A DNA stretch of 64,000 bases from a virus: positions 62,001 to 126,000 of IMG/VR virus record IMGVR_UViG_3300028558_000001; one strand, written 5' to 3'. The translations under genes were made by a program, and so were the position numbers. The notes under the pieces are model-generated. The model did not search any database and was not told the DNA's origin. It was given only the letters and a program-made list of their open reading frames with translations. Of the stretch, positions 25,954-34,295 are shown piece after piece. How positions within the stretch are numbered: position 1 is the stretch's first letter; every line of letters begins with the position of its first letter.

Positions 25954-28167
25954 TTAAATTAAGCATCCATCTGCACCGTTGCCGACACATGCAGCAGCAC
26001 CGGTAGTTGAAACATCAATGTATTTCTTTTCAAAGAGAGAATTTTCCCAATCAATGTCAACTAGGTTTTGCTGAATCTTTTCCCACTTGTGAAGTAGATA
26101 TACGTCCTTGAGACAATATTCAGCGTCTTTTCTTACTCCACTAAAGTAATTGACACGATACTTCTCAAAGCGACGAATCCAATCCTTCTTAAGAAGATTA
26201 TCATGATCATCAGAGGAAATATCTGCACCAATTCCATATACAGCAGAACAAGCTGTCCATAGATTTCCAAAGGCTCTAAGAGCTTCGACAACTAATCCAG
26301 ATGCAAAGATTGCTCCTGTACCATAATATTCAATGATTTCTTCACCGCTCATGACTTTAGTGAATGGAGCCTGATCGTAATCTTTATCTCCTGATCCTGC
26401 TAGGAATGAAATACCAGCAAAAGTTTCCTTATGGTTAAAGACATATTCTTCTACTGTATCCCAATCATCAACTGTTACTGTATTAGAAATATTATGTCTA
26501 ACTGTTGGATCAACACATAGATCAAGATTAGTACCAGCTTCAACCCAATTTTTCTGAGCCTTAGCAATTAGTTCAAGATGCTTAACTCCTAACAAATCCT
26601 TATTGAAGATAGAAGTCTCAGGAGCAATAACAGGGAATGATACAACATAATCCGTTTTATTAGCTGACCATACTGATTCTTCTACCATATATGGATTGGT
26701 CTTCTTGATTAACTGAGCTACTTCGGTATCCTTGTTTAACTGCATGTTTCTTAGATACATTGGTGCATGTTCGCCACCAATACCAGAAGCAGTCATTAGA
26801 AGAACAGATGCATTACCAGATGGCTTGGAGCATGTGGTACGAGCAGCAGGATTAATGCCAATCATTTCGGCAACAATCTTATTAGTTTTCTTAACGATTT
26901 CAGCACCAGTTCTTAGAACTTCTTCATCAAATAGAATAGCAGGATTATTCATCCAACCAGTAATTGATACTCCTAATAGTGCTTCTCTCTCAAAAATCTT
27001 CTTTGAGGTCTCTGGTAAGAAGTTAAAGGTAGTATAACCAGCCTGTAGTGTACCGATAATTGCTCCTACCTTACATGCTCGATAGAATGTTTCAATATCA
27101 GAACACATACCGCCATTGGTTTCTACAAGATTACAGCCCTGCCAACCAGTCTGACCTTCATATTGAGGGAACATACCAATTTCTACACAAGGATTGTAGA
27201 CATGTTCTTCTGAATCAACAAAGACGAATCCGGGTTCACCAAATTCCTTAACACTCTTCATAAGTGAAGCGAACTTTTCTCTAGTAATCTTGGAGCGAAC
27301 AATGACTGCGGAGTTATTGGAACGTCCTCTTTGTGGGTTATCTGTGAACCAATTACCAGTCTTTGCCGTTGCCATTTCCTCATCTTCTGGTGAGAATAGG
27401 CAAATTGTAGCAGAACGACGAACACCACCAGAAATGACAGCATCAGCAGCATACATTACAATATCATAGACATGAATTGGTTTTAATTCAATTCCGCCCT
27501 TCTTGGAAAGTGTTAGTCCCTGTAATAGATACTCGATCTTATCTAGAGCTAGACGGAGAGGTTCTGGACCCGGAGCCTTGAAGCCACCTGAAATCATTGA
27601 ATTCTTAAGTCTAATTAGGGATAGATCAAAGTAAACTCTGCGGCCTTCGTATTCAGGATACTTACCGCCGCCCTCAAAGAAGGAAGCCATTAGAACGTCT
27701 AATGCTGTTGCCCATCCTTCAATAGAATCTTCAACGACATGAAGCTTGGGCTGCTTGGTGCGGAGTTTAATTTTGGGGAGTTTAGAGATATGGTGCTTTT
27801 GTACAGAGAAACCAGCACCAGCACCACATAACATAACCCAAAAGATTTCACCAAAAAATTCTGGTCTATCTGCATATGTAGAAGTACAATTATACATCTT
27901 CATATGGTTCTTAAGGATTTGATCGCCACCGAACTGTAAAGCTCTCTGAGCGCCTAGAACTAACTTGTCTTGATATGCGGAAGTTGCTTCTTCGATTAGT
28001 TCTAGTAATTGTGGTGTTAATTTATCTTCATAATACTTTTTATGCATATTCATAACTCTTAAGACTGATTCATTCCAAGTCTCGTATCTTCCAAGTTCCT
28101 CATCCCATCTAGAATAACCTTCATAAAACTTGGTGTCAGACATTAATTGACGTGTATTCAAATACAT
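25954..28167 (-). CDS. nrdJ: Ribonucleoside-triphosphate reductase, adenosylcobalamin-dependent (class II)
   Basis: 737 residues, almost the length of the monomeric Lactobacillus enzyme (739). It reduces NTPs to dNTPs using a B12 cofactor, independent of oxygen. Visible catalytic features are the first redox Cys in NCTSTYADRP (C94), the thiyl-radical Cys and Glu in NPCVEI (C327, E329), and the C-terminal dithiol CVGNGADGC (C727, C735) that is re-reduced by thioredoxin or glutaredoxin. The phage glutaredoxin at 42.0 kb is a candidate partner. T4 uses class I NrdAB instead; class II enzymes are common in marine T4-like phages. Transcribed away from the gene 2-like protein. Confidence 0.95.
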   Translation of the reverse strand: MYLNTRQLMSDTKFYEGYSRWDEELGRYETWNESVLRVMNMHKKYYEDKLTPQLLELIEEATSAYQDKLVLGAQRALQFGGDQILKNHMKMYNCTSTYADRPEFFGEIFWVMLCGAGAGFSVQKHHISKLPKIKLRTKQPKLHVVEDSIEGWATALDVLMASFFEGGGKYPEYEGRRVYFDLSLIRLKNSMISGGFKAPGPEPLRLALDKIEYLLQGLTLSKKGGIELKPIHVYDIVMYAADAVISGGVRRSATICLFSPEDEEMATAKTGNWFTDNPQRGRSNNSAVIVRSKITREKFASLMKSVKEFGEPGFVFVDSEEHVYNPCVEIGMFPQYEGQTGWQGCNLVETNGGMCSDIETFYRACKVGAIIGTLQAGYTTFNFLPETSKKIFEREALLGVSITGWMNNPAILFDEEVLRTGAEIVKKTNKIVAEMIGINPAARTTCSKPSGNASVLLMTASGIGGEHAPMYLRNMQLNKDTEVAQLIKKTNPYMVEESVWSANKTDYVVSFPVIAPETSIFNKDLLGVKHLELIAKAQKNWVEAGTNLDLCVDPTVRHNISNTVTVDDWDTVEEYVFNHKETFAGISFLAGSGDKDYDQAPFTKVMSGEEIIEYYGTGAIFASGLVVEALRAFGNLWTACSAVYGIGADISSDDHDNLLKKDWIRRFEKYRVNYFSGVRKDAEYCLKDVYLLHKWEKIQQNLVDIDWENSLFEKKYIDVSTTGAAACVGNGADGCLI

Positions 28168-28213
28168 TAACTTACTTACCTCTTTATAATTTTTGATTAA
28201 ATTTCATAGCGAC

Positions 28214-28221
28214 TATAAATA
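28214..28221 (+). promoter_or_regulatory. T4 late promoter TATAAATA ahead of the gene 2-like protein
   Basis: An exact T4 late octamer 28 bases before the ATG at 28250. Its presence argues that the longer frame opening at 28193 is not the true start, since that start would lie upstream of the promoter. Confidence 0.68.
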
Positions 28222-28249
28222 CTTACATACTATATTTAACTCTCTAATA

Positions 28250-28954
28250 ATGGATTTTTACTTGGCAGACTACCTTTTTCAACAAATTCGCAAAGAAGCT
28301 AAAACATTCCGAGACGAAGACGGTCAACCGATCAGTCTCAGACGAAATGAAGAAAAGGCCAGAGAATGGTATCAGAACGCGGCTGAGCAAGTAGCATCAG
28401 TCAATAATAACAGACTATTCCAGTCTATGGACCCATTTACTCGTTTCCAACGTATTGACTCAAGGTCAATTGGAAAAATGTACATGTTCCAATACGCAGC
28501 CAAGCATAGGGATAGACTTCCCTATTATGACATGTTTCCAATCGTTTTTCCAATAGAAATTTATTCTAATGGATTTCTTGGTATTAACCTCCATTACCTT
28601 CGCCCATATCATAGAGCATGGTTAATGGATGAACTTTTCAAGTTGAAAAATAATGATAGCTGGAATAAGAACACTAAACTCCAAGAAGATAAAGAAGCCG
28701 CTCTTTCATATCAATTCTTGAAGTCAGTTATTCCTTCCCCACTATTCAAGCCTACACTTCACAGGTATCTCATTTCAGATTCATCTAAAGGATATTACGC
28801 TGGTGTAGTATCTCCAAATTTCTATTATATCAATCCCGGTTTATGGGATTACGCTGCCCTTCTACCAACTCAACGTTTCGTAAAGGGTATCCACAATACG
28901 GCAATCTCATCAGAGCAAGTCTGGTTGGATTCAAACTCTGCTCGTTATCGGTGA
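28250..28954 (+). CDS. 2: DNA end protector, gp2-like (head completion)
   Basis: 234 residues from ATG 28250; an in-frame start at 28193 exists but precedes the late promoter. The sequence has MFQYAAKHRDRLPYYDMFPIVFPIEIYSNGFLGINLHYLRPYHRAWLMDEL, a pattern I associate with gp2-type proteins of T4-like phages. In T4, gp2 binds the ends of packaged DNA and blocks host RecBCD on entry. Location near gene 4 agrees with T4, where 2 and 4 are neighbours. The assignment is from pattern memory. A strong terminator follows 30 bases after the stop. Confidence 0.55.
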   Translation: MDFYLADYLFQQIRKEAKTFRDEDGQPISLRRNEEKAREWYQNAAEQVASVNNNRLFQSMDPFTRFQRIDSRSIGKMYMFQYAAKHRDRLPYYDMFPIVFPIEIYSNGFLGINLHYLRPYHRAWLMDELFKLKNNDSWNKNTKLQEDKEAALSYQFLKSVIPSPLFKPTLHRYLISDSSKGYYAGVVSPNFYYINPGLWDYAALLPTQRFVKGIHNTAISSEQVWLDSNSARYR

Positions 28955-28984
28955 TAAGAATAGTATTATAGCAAAGAATACTCG

Positions 28985-29024
28985 TCCTGCCAAGTAGAAA
29001 TATTTGGCAGGATTTGTCTTTTTT
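28985..29024 (+). terminator. Rho-independent terminator after the gene 2-like protein
   Basis: A nine-base perfect stem (TCCTGCCAA at 28985-28993, TTGGCAGGA at 29004-29012) with a ten-base loop, followed by TTTGTCTTTTTT. This is a textbook intrinsic terminator separating the late gene 2 transcript from the next early promoter two bases downstream. Confidence 0.9.
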
Positions 29025-29026
29025 AC

Positions 29027-29055
29027 TTGACACGTTTTTTGGAACTTGGTATAAT
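29027..29055 (+). promoter_or_regulatory. Consensus sigma-70 early promoter upstream of primase
   Basis: TTGACA at 29027-29032 and TATAAT at 29050-29055 with exactly 17 bases between them. It lies right behind a terminator and 81 bases before the primase ATG, so it is the best candidate for the main early promoter of the 29-32 kb block. Confidence 0.88.
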
Positions 29056-29135
29056 CCATATGTGTTCAGCAAGATAGTAATTGTTTTTGGTGACACTACA
29101 GGATCAACAGTTAGTAATAGGCGAAGTTAGGTATC

Positions 29136-30155
29136 ATGAATTATCTTGAATTGAAATATATGAATTTAGTTGCCTACAAGTTAAGGAACTATAAGCAACG
29201 ATCCAATAGACTCATTAACTTTTCATGTCCATATTGTGGAGATTCTTCTCATAAGAAGAATAGAGCTAGAGGATATATTCTAGAGAAGAATGGTTCTTCT
29301 GTATTCTATTGTCATAATTGTTCTGTTACAAAATCAGTAGAACAATTTATTAAATTTCTTGATGAAACAACATATCAAGAAATGATGATGGAAAAGTTTG
29401 AAGACACTAGAAAAGAAAAGAAAGATGAATATCAGGTTGACTTTTCGACGGTCAAGAGGACTTTTTCTAATAAGATATTAGGCGGAATGAAAAAGATTTC
29501 ACAACTGAAACATGATCATCCTGTCAAGAAATATATTGAATCAAGAATGATCCCAACTAATCTTCATTATAAGTTATATTACTGTCCAAAGTTCATGGCT
29601 TGGGTAAATTCGATCATTCCAGATAAGTTTTCAAAAGAAGCACTTGCCTATGATGAACCTAGACTCCTTATTCCTTTTTGGGACAAGGAGGGCAATATCC
29701 ATGCGTTTCAGGGAAGAAGTTTCAAGAGAAAGACCGATACCAAGTATATCACAATCGTCTTGGATGAATCAACGCCAAAATTATATGGGCTTGACACTCT
29801 GGACGAAAGGGCTAGAATCTACGTTCTTGAGGGTCCAATTGATTCTATGTTCATACCAAATGCCATAGCAACGGCTGGTGGAGATATGGTATCGGCAGTC
29901 TCAGGATTTGATAAAGAGAACCTTGTTATCGTATATGATAATGAACCACGTAGTATTGAAACTCATCATAAACTTGACAAAGCTATAGATAACGGGTATA
30001 ATGTTTGTATATTTCCAGATGCGGTCACTGAAAAAGATATTAATAAAATGCGCGAAGCTGGAAGAAGTTCGCCCGGTATTAAGTCAATAATTGATTACAA
30101 TATCTATTCTGGTTTAGAGGCCAAGCTAAGATTAGCCGAATGGTCCAAGAGATAA
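29136..30155 (+). CDS. 61: DNA primase gp61
   Basis: 339 residues, matching T4 gp61 (342). An N-terminal zinc finger is visible: CPYCGDSS at about residues 32-39 and CHNC near 60-63. The TOPRIM part has LIPFWDKEGNIHAFQGRS, KLYGLD, YVLEGPIDSMF (catalytic Glu) and the Asp in VIVYDNEPR. gp61 makes pentanucleotide RNA primers on the lagging strand, bound to the gp41 helicase (found at 55.7-57.2 kb on the other strand). A consensus early promoter precedes it, and another exact one lies inside its 3' part. Confidence 0.92.
   Translation: MNYLELKYMNLVAYKLRNYKQRSNRLINFSCPYCGDSSHKKNRARGYILEKNGSSVFYCHNCSVTKSVEQFIKFLDETTYQEMMMEKFEDTRKEKKDEYQVDFSTVKRTFSNKILGGMKKISQLKHDHPVKKYIESRMIPTNLHYKLYYCPKFMAWVNSIIPDKFSKEALAYDEPRLLIPFWDKEGNIHAFQGRSFKRKTDTKYITIVLDESTPKLYGLDTLDERARIYVLEGPIDSMFIPNAIATAGGDMVSAVSGFDKENLVIVYDNEPRSIETHHKLDKAIDNGYNVCIFPDAVTEKDINKMREAGRSSPGIKSIIDYNIYSGLEAKLRLAEWSKR
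29974..30002 (+). promoter_or_regulatory. Consensus sigma-70 promoter inside the primase gene
   Basis: TTGACA (29974-29979), 17-base spacer, TATAAT (29997-30002), all within the primase coding sequence and about 165 bases before the next gene. A weaker element (TTGACA, 16 bases, TAGAAT, 29791-29818) lies further up. Confidence 0.72.
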
Positions 30156-30167
30156 TAAGGAAAAAGA

Positions 30168-30368
30168 ATGAATGAGAAATCCGAAGCCCAATTGCTAATT
30201 GACAAAGTTACAAAAACTTTTTATGATTATGATAATGAGACAATGTATGTTGGTATATTAGATTTTATGATGCTATTAATTGATGCAGCAAAATTGATAG
30301 ATAAACAGGAAAAAGAAATTTTATCTCTTAAGGACGACATTTATAATGACAAATGGAGATATTCTTGA
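30168..30368 (+). CDS. Hypothetical helical protein after primase
   Basis: 66 residues, mostly helix (AQLLIDKVTKTFYDYDN, then MMLLIDAAKLIDKQEKEILSLKDDI). A GGAAAAAG ribosome site precedes the ATG. No family recognised. It belongs to the primase-thyA transcript. Confidence 0.6.
   Translation: MNEKSEAQLLIDKVTKTFYDYDNETMYVGILDFMMLLIDAAKLIDKQEKEILSLKDDIYNDKWRYS
30199..30227 (+). promoter_or_regulatory. Sigma-70-type promoter inside the 66-residue gene
   Basis: TTGACA (30199-30204), 17 bases, TATGAT (30222-30227; one mismatch). It is about 170 bases ahead of the gene at 30394 and 350 ahead of thyA. Confidence 0.55.
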
Positions 30369-30393
30369 GAGAAGTATGGTTTGGAGATAATTA

Positions 30394-30582
30394 GTGAATA
30401 CAGTTTCACCTTTTAAACGAGTCACAGTTAAAGATATAAGTGGAAACATAATATATAGTATTGTTGGATACACAAATAATTTTGTTATTAATTCCGATAT
30501 AACACAAGAATTGGGATTTGATATTATTGATGTGATCATAACAGATGATAGCCATGAAGTAATAGTGAGGAAGCAACATTGA
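30394..30582 (+). CDS. Hypothetical beta-rich protein before thyA
   Basis: 62 residues with a GTG start (TTGGAG seven bases upstream). The composition is beta-rich (RVTVKDISGNIIYSIVGYTN). Its TGA overlaps the UUG start of thyA by three bases, consistent with coupled translation. Function unknown. Confidence 0.55.
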   Translation: MNTVSPFKRVTVKDISGNIIYSIVGYTNNFVINSDITQELGFDIIDVIITDDSHEVIVRKQH

Positions 30583-31463
30583 AACAGTACCTTGATCTTA
30601 TACAAGATGTTCTAGATAATGGTGAAGAACATGATGATCGTACCGGAACTGGTACGCGCTCTGTTTTTGCTCGCCATGTACGCTTTGACCTATCCAAGGG
30701 GTTCCCTCTAGTCACAACCAAGAGGGTTCCATTTAAGGCTGTGTATGGTGAACTTCTATGGTTCCTTGAAGGTTCTACGGATGAGCGTAGGCTTGCTGAA
30801 ATTACTTTTGGCACTCGCGATCTAGATAAGAAAACAATCTGGACTGATAATGCTTTTGCTAATTATTGGAAAGATTATGCAAGTTTTTTTGGAGATTGTG
30901 GTAGAATCTATGGAATACAGTGGCGGAAGTGGCGTGGAACAGAGATTGTAAAAAACAACTGGAACAAGAAAGTTGAAGAACCAATCATCATTGACCAAAT
31001 CAAGAATGTGATCAAGTCAATTAAGGATGATCCTTCTGGCCGTAGGCATGTTGTAATGGCATACAATCCCGGTGAATTGAATCAGATGGTTTTGCCTCCG
31101 TGCCATATGTTTTTTCAGTTTTGGGTTTCTAACAAGAAAAAGCTATGTTGCCAGTTCTATATGAGAAGCAATGATGTTTTTCTTGGTCTTCCATTTAATA
31201 TTGCATCATATGCTCTACTTACTCATATGATGGCGCAAGTTTGTGGTCTTGAGGCTGGTGAGCTAATCTATACTGCTGGTGATGTACATCTATATCAAAA
31301 TCATATTGATCAGGCAATTGAACAGTTAAGCAGGGAACCATATCCACTTCCTCGGATTGAAATTGATCCGACTATTATGGACATTGACGATTTTAAACTT
31401 GACTCCATCAAGTTGGTAGATTATAAGTGTCATCCTGCAATTAAGGCACCAATGGCCGTCTAA
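30579..31463 (+). CDS. thyA: Thymidylate synthase
   Basis: 294 residues, ThyA type. It converts dUMP to dTMP with methylene-tetrahydrofolate. Visible signatures are DDRTGTGT near the N-terminus, GFPLVTTKR, GELLWFLEGSTD, the catalytic Cys in LPPCHMFFQF, the FYMRSNDVFLGLPFNIASYA substrate-binding stretch and GDVHLYQNH. The start is UUG with GAGGAAG upstream, overlapping the preceding stop. DHFR follows nine bases later, making the classic td-frd pair of T4-like phages. No intron is visible; the frame is continuous. Confidence 0.96.
   Translation: MKQYLDLIQDVLDNGEEHDDRTGTGTRSVFARHVRFDLSKGFPLVTTKRVPFKAVYGELLWFLEGSTDERRLAEITFGTRDLDKKTIWTDNAFANYWKDYASFFGDCGRIYGIQWRKWRGTEIVKNNWNKKVEEPIIIDQIKNVIKSIKDDPSGRRHVVMAYNPGELNQMVLPPCHMFFQFWVSNKKKLCCQFYMRSNDVFLGLPFNIASYALLTHMMAQVCGLEAGELIYTAGDVHLYQNHIDQAIEQLSREPYPLPRIEIDPTIMDIDDFKLDSIKLVDYKCHPAIKAPMAV
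31399..31427 (+). promoter_or_regulatory. Sigma-70-type promoter in the 3' end of thyA
   Basis: TTGACT, 17 bases, TATAAG (each one mismatch from consensus), 46 bases before the DHFR ATG. Position suggests a separate promoter for DHFR. Confidence 0.45.
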
Positions 31464-31472
31464 GGAATTAAT

Positions 31473-31973
31473 ATGAAAGTTAAAATCATTGCATGTATGG
31501 CGAACAATGGAATTATCGGTAAGGATGGTTCCATTCCTTGGAAGTGTTCTGATGATATGCATTTTTTCAAGTTTATGACTTGGGATAGAATTGTCATTAT
31601 GGGAAGAAAGACTTTTGAGTCGATCCCTAATGGACCGCTTGAGGGCCGTACTAGCTACATCATCACTTCTGCAAATGTGGATGAGATTCCTTTTACAATC
31701 GGTAAGAGGTATTTTAATTCTCTAGAAGAAGCTATTGAACGCGCCAAGTTTACAGAGAAGCTTTATCCTGATATGGATGATTGTTGGATCATTGGTGGCG
31801 CGTCCATCTACAAGCAAGCTATTCCCCTTGCTGATGAAATCTTTCTAAATGTTCTATATGATGATTATGAAGGTGATACCCACATGCCTCCCTTTGAGGA
31901 TAAGTATCGTCTTGTTTCGTCAAAGAACAAGAAGAATTTTATTGCCGAACATTATGAGAGGATCAAAGAATGA
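31473..31973 (+). CDS. frd: Dihydrofolate reductase
   Basis: 166 residues. DHFR pattern: IIACMANNGIIGKDGSIPWKCSDDMHFFKFMT at the N-terminus (Trp and Asp of the folate site), VIMGRKTFESI (NADPH site), then CWIIGGASIYKQAI. The enzyme regenerates tetrahydrofolate consumed by thymidylate synthase, whose gene lies immediately upstream. The next gene overlaps its stop by four bases. Slightly shorter than T4 Frd (193). Confidence 0.95.
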   Translation: MKVKIIACMANNGIIGKDGSIPWKCSDDMHFFKFMTWDRIVIMGRKTFESIPNGPLEGRTSYIITSANVDEIPFTIGKRYFNSLEEAIERAKFTEKLYPDMDDCWIIGGASIYKQAIPLADEIFLNVLYDDYEGDTHMPPFEDKYRLVSSKNKKNFIAEHYERIKE

Positions 31974-32191
31974 GCAGTAGGTTTGATAGGATAATTGAAG
32001 AGGTATTTGATTTGCCTTGGTATAAAGGAATATTTTTTATTATTGGACTAGCAATCCTTACAATTATATTCATGCCAATAGCAGTAATGTTTACTGTTGG
32101 CTTTGTTATGGTCATGCCAAAGTTTATTTTTCTACTCTTTGGTCTTTTCTGTGTCGGATATTTCATATACACATTCAATCGTGTAAAATGA
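31970..32191 (+). CDS. Small membrane protein after DHFR
   Basis: 73 residues, with an amphipathic N-terminus and two hydrophobic segments at about 20-42 and 46-66 (IFFIIGLAILTIIFMPIAVM, FIFLLFGLFCVGYFIY). It overlaps the DHFR stop (ATGA). Two-helix inner membrane protein of unknown function; a holin role is possible in principle but there is no late signal. Confidence 0.6.
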   Translation: MSSRFDRIIEEVFDLPWYKGIFFIIGLAILTIIFMPIAVMFTVGFVMVMPKFIFLLFGLFCVGYFIYTFNRVK

Positions 32192-32198
32192 AAGGCTA

Positions 32199-32224
32199 AA
32201 TAGCAATAAAGGATTATTGCTATT
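32199..32224 (+). promoter_or_regulatory. Perfect 10-bp hairpin whose loop holds the ribosome site
   Basis: AATAGCAATA (32199-32208) pairs fully with TATTGCTATT (32215-32224). The six-base loop AAGGAT is the only Shine-Dalgarno-like sequence before the UUG start at 32225, which abuts the stem. No U-run follows, so translational control fits better than termination. Confidence 0.6.
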
Positions 32225-32635
32225 TTGTGGTTGTATAACGAAAATGAATTTGGTATCAAAGATATTGGTGATGACGTTGCTTTTGTTTATCTCATTACCA
32301 ATCTTCTAACTAATAAGAAATATATTGGTAAAAAGAACTTCTATTTCCAGAAGACCAGACAGGTTAAAGGAAAGAAGAAACGGTATAAAGAAATCTCCGA
32401 TTGGTTGTCATACTATGGTTCTAATGAAGAACTAAAGAATGATGTTCTCCAATATGGAGAAGGTGCTTTTAAAAGAGAAATACTTAGGTTATGTAAGACA
32501 AAAGGTGAAGCATCTTACTTTGAAGCAAAATTCCAATTTGAAACAGATTGTATCCTAAGCGAACAATATTACAATTCATGGATTAGCTGTAGAGTTAGAA
32601 AATCTCACCTTAAAAATCTTCAACAGGCCACTTGA
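32225..32635 (+). CDS. GIY-YIG-like protein (small putative endonuclease)
   Basis: 136 residues. A GIY-YIG-type pattern is visible near the N-terminus: FVYLITNLLTNKKYIGKKN (residues about 20-38). It is followed by a Lys/Tyr-rich region (KGKKKRYKEISDWLSYYGS) and FKREILRLCKTKGEASYFEAKFQF, where E may serve as the metal ligand. It resembles a family of short GIY-YIG proteins common in T4-like phages rather than long homing enzymes. The start is UUG directly after a hairpin that displays the ribosome site. An early-type promoter overlaps its stop. Confidence 0.68.
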   Translation: MWLYNENEFGIKDIGDDVAFVYLITNLLTNKKYIGKKNFYFQKTRQVKGKKKRYKEISDWLSYYGSNEELKNDVLQYGEGAFKREILRLCKTKGEASYFEAKFQFETDCILSEQYYNSWISCRVRKSHLKNLQQAT

Positions 32636-32660
32636 CAGACAAATAGCCTATCTCTAAAAG
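32632..32660 (+). promoter_or_regulatory. Sigma-70-type promoter after the GIY-YIG gene
   Basis: TTGACA (32632-32637), 17 bases, TAAAAG (32655-32660; two mismatches), overlapping the GIY-YIG stop codon and 66 bases ahead of the next ATG. Confidence 0.5.
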
Positions 32661-32725
32661 AGACTCACTGAATAGTCAGTAATTCAAATATCTTTCAAAC
32701 CAACTAAGGAACTAGGACTATATAA

Positions 32726-32911
32726 ATGCGTGAATACGTGAAGAATATTGCTCATGATCGTTCAAAAAAGAATGAAACTTATGATGAGCCTTATGAAATT
32801 GATTTATCTGAGGAACATGAAGCTTCGAAGAAAAATCGCTCTGAAAAGAGAAATCACAAGGACAAGGATTATCGGCGCAAATATGAGGATGATGATGATG
32901 GATGGAATTGA
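32726..32911 (+). CDS. Small highly charged protein
   Basis: 61 residues, almost entirely charged (DEPYEIDLSEEHEASKKN, KDKDYRRKYEDDDD), probably disordered. AAGGAA lies 16 bases upstream of the ATG. Its end overlaps the next gene. No family recognised. Confidence 0.5.
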   Translation: MREYVKNIAHDRSKKNETYDEPYEIDLSEEHEASKKNRSEKRNHKDKDYRRKYEDDDDGWN

Positions 32912-33092
32912 TTTAAAAGATATTTCGGATGACTATCTAGTTGATCGTTATGATTACCTAGATGCTCTGATCAATATTGATGGATGGGATTGGAATCCTT
33001 CTATCCTCTCTGCTTTTGAGGTAGAGAAATCATTGGTATGGAAAGAGTTCATGACAAGAACTGACCCTAAAAAACATGAAGTGGAGAAGTAA
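32898..33092 (+). CDS. Small hypothetical protein
   Basis: 64 residues from the ATG at 32898; ATGs at 32889, 32892 and 32895 in the same frame are alternatives. I chose 32898 because AGGA at 32886-32889 is then eight bases away. The sequence is acidic with aromatic residues (DISDDYLVDRYDYLDALINIDGWDWNPS). It overlaps the preceding gene by 14 bases. A longer upstream frame is a shadow of that gene. Function unknown. Confidence 0.5.
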   Translation: MDGIDLKDISDDYLVDRYDYLDALINIDGWDWNPSILSAFEVEKSLVWKEFMTRTDPKKHEVEK

Positions 33093-33095
33093 ATT

Positions 33096-33320
33096 TTGTT
33101 AACAGCTATTATGCTTGTTCTACTACTTTATTGCTTCTATCGCATCGTGAAGTTTATTTGGTTCCGAGCACCACCTTACGCTGATTATTCGTCATCTTAT
33201 CTTGACTCGGCGGAAGAAGTATACTATAATACTGAAATTGAAGGTCGAACAGATCGCTATTACGATCCAAAGACCCATAATATGCACGTTCCCTATAAGA
33301 AGGAAGAAAATGGAAATTAA
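33096..33320 (+). CDS. Single-span membrane protein
   Basis: 74 residues with a UUG start (GGAGAAG upstream). The N-terminal segment TAIMLVLLLYCFYRIVKFIW is a membrane anchor or signal anchor; the remainder is polar with many tyrosines. Its end overlaps the glycosyltransferase start by 11 bases. Function unknown. Confidence 0.58.
   Translation: MLTAIMLVLLLYCFYRIVKFIWFRAPPYADYSSSYLDSAEEVYYNTEIEGRTDRYYDPKTHNMHVPYKKEENGN
33202..33230 (+). promoter_or_regulatory. Sigma-70-type promoter ahead of the glycosyltransferase
   Basis: TTGACT (33202-33207), 17 bases, TATAAT (33225-33230), one mismatch in twelve. It lies inside the membrane-protein gene, 80 bases before the glycosyltransferase ATG. Confidence 0.62.
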
Positions 33321-34293
33321 TGAATTAAATAGGAACGCCAAGGGAGGAACAGAACTTCTGATGGAAAGGCTTTACTCCACCATTCCATCAGAAGTTCTAG
33401 ATAAGTTTCAAATCATTCCCTCTCGCGTTAGAGAGTTAGATAAATATAAGATTAGAATCTTATATGCCCATGACCTAGCAGAAGACCCTGAATCAGAAGC
33501 GGCTCTAGAACATGGTAAGTGGCAGAATTTCCATAAAATTGTTTTCGTATCTAATTGGCAGATGCAATCATTTATCAATAGGTATAGAATTCCTTGGTCA
33601 TCATGTCTAGTGATTCCAAATTCAATCGAACCTATTAAGTGGGTCGATAGGCCAAACGGAAACATTAAGATAATTTATCATTCAACCCCTCATCGTGGTT
33701 TGAATATCCTAGTTCCAGTATTTGAGAAACTAGCAGAAGTAGATAAAGAGATTGAACTAGACGTTTATTCATCATTTGAATTATATGGATGGAAAGAACG
33801 TGATGCTCCTTTCGAAGAACTTTTCGAGAAGTGCCGTACTCATCCACAAATTCGGTATCATGGCTCTCAGCCTAATGACGTGATCCGTCAGGCCGTATCG
33901 GAAGCTGATATTTTCGCTTATCCCAATACGTGGCAAGAAACCTCCTGTCTTTGTTTAATTGAAGCTATGGCCGCTGGCTGTCTATGTGTCCATCCTAACT
34001 ATGGCGCTCTCTATGAGACTGCTATGAACTGGACGAACATGTATCAGTGGCATGAAGACATTAACGTACATGCTAATGGATTTTATTCATTACTGTTACA
34101 GGCAATCTCACAGGTACGTTCTGGGGATATGGCTACTCGTCTTAGAAGTCAGTCAGAAATGTCTAACATTATCTATGACTGGAATAACAGAAAATATCAG
34201 TGGGAAGGTCTATTAAACAACCTTCTATCTACGGTAACTGATACGTCTCTAAATTATGATAATAAAGTAATAACATTTAACACAGGATCATAA
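33310..34293 (+). CDS. Glycosyltransferase, GT-B / family 1-4 type
   Basis: 327 residues from the ATG at 33310, chosen because AAGGAAG lies just upstream; the frame is open further up to 33202 but inside another gene. Pattern of GT-B enzymes: KIVFVSNWQMQSFINRY, VIPNSIEP (nucleotide-sugar domain entry), then IIYHSTPHRGLNILVPVFEKL, a disordered loop, FAYPNTWQETSCLCLIEAMAAGCLCVHPNYGAL, containing the E-x7-E-like motif. It should transfer a sugar from a nucleotide sugar to DNA, protein or glycan. T4 modifies its DNA with glucosyltransferases, but this sequence is of the general lipopolysaccharide type, so the acceptor is unknown. Confidence 0.85.
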   Translation: MEINELNRNAKGGTELLMERLYSTIPSEVLDKFQIIPSRVRELDKYKIRILYAHDLAEDPESEAALEHGKWQNFHKIVFVSNWQMQSFINRYRIPWSSCLVIPNSIEPIKWVDRPNGNIKIIYHSTPHRGLNILVPVFEKLAEVDKEIELDVYSSFELYGWKERDAPFEELFEKCRTHPQIRYHGSQPNDVIRQAVSEADIFAYPNTWQETSCLCLIEAMAAGCLCVHPNYGALYETAMNWTNMYQWHEDINVHANGFYSLLLQAISQVRSGDMATRLRSQSEMSNIIYDWNNRKYQWEGLLNNLLSTVTDTSLNYDNKVITFNTGS

Positions 34294-34295
34294 TT

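Noticed and set aside
28193-28249. N-terminal extension of the gene 2-like frame
   Set aside because: It would start upstream of an exact late promoter located at 28214-28221.
33202-33309. Upstream extension of the glycosyltransferase frame
   Set aside because: It lies inside another gene and contains a promoter; ATG 33310 has a good ribosome site.
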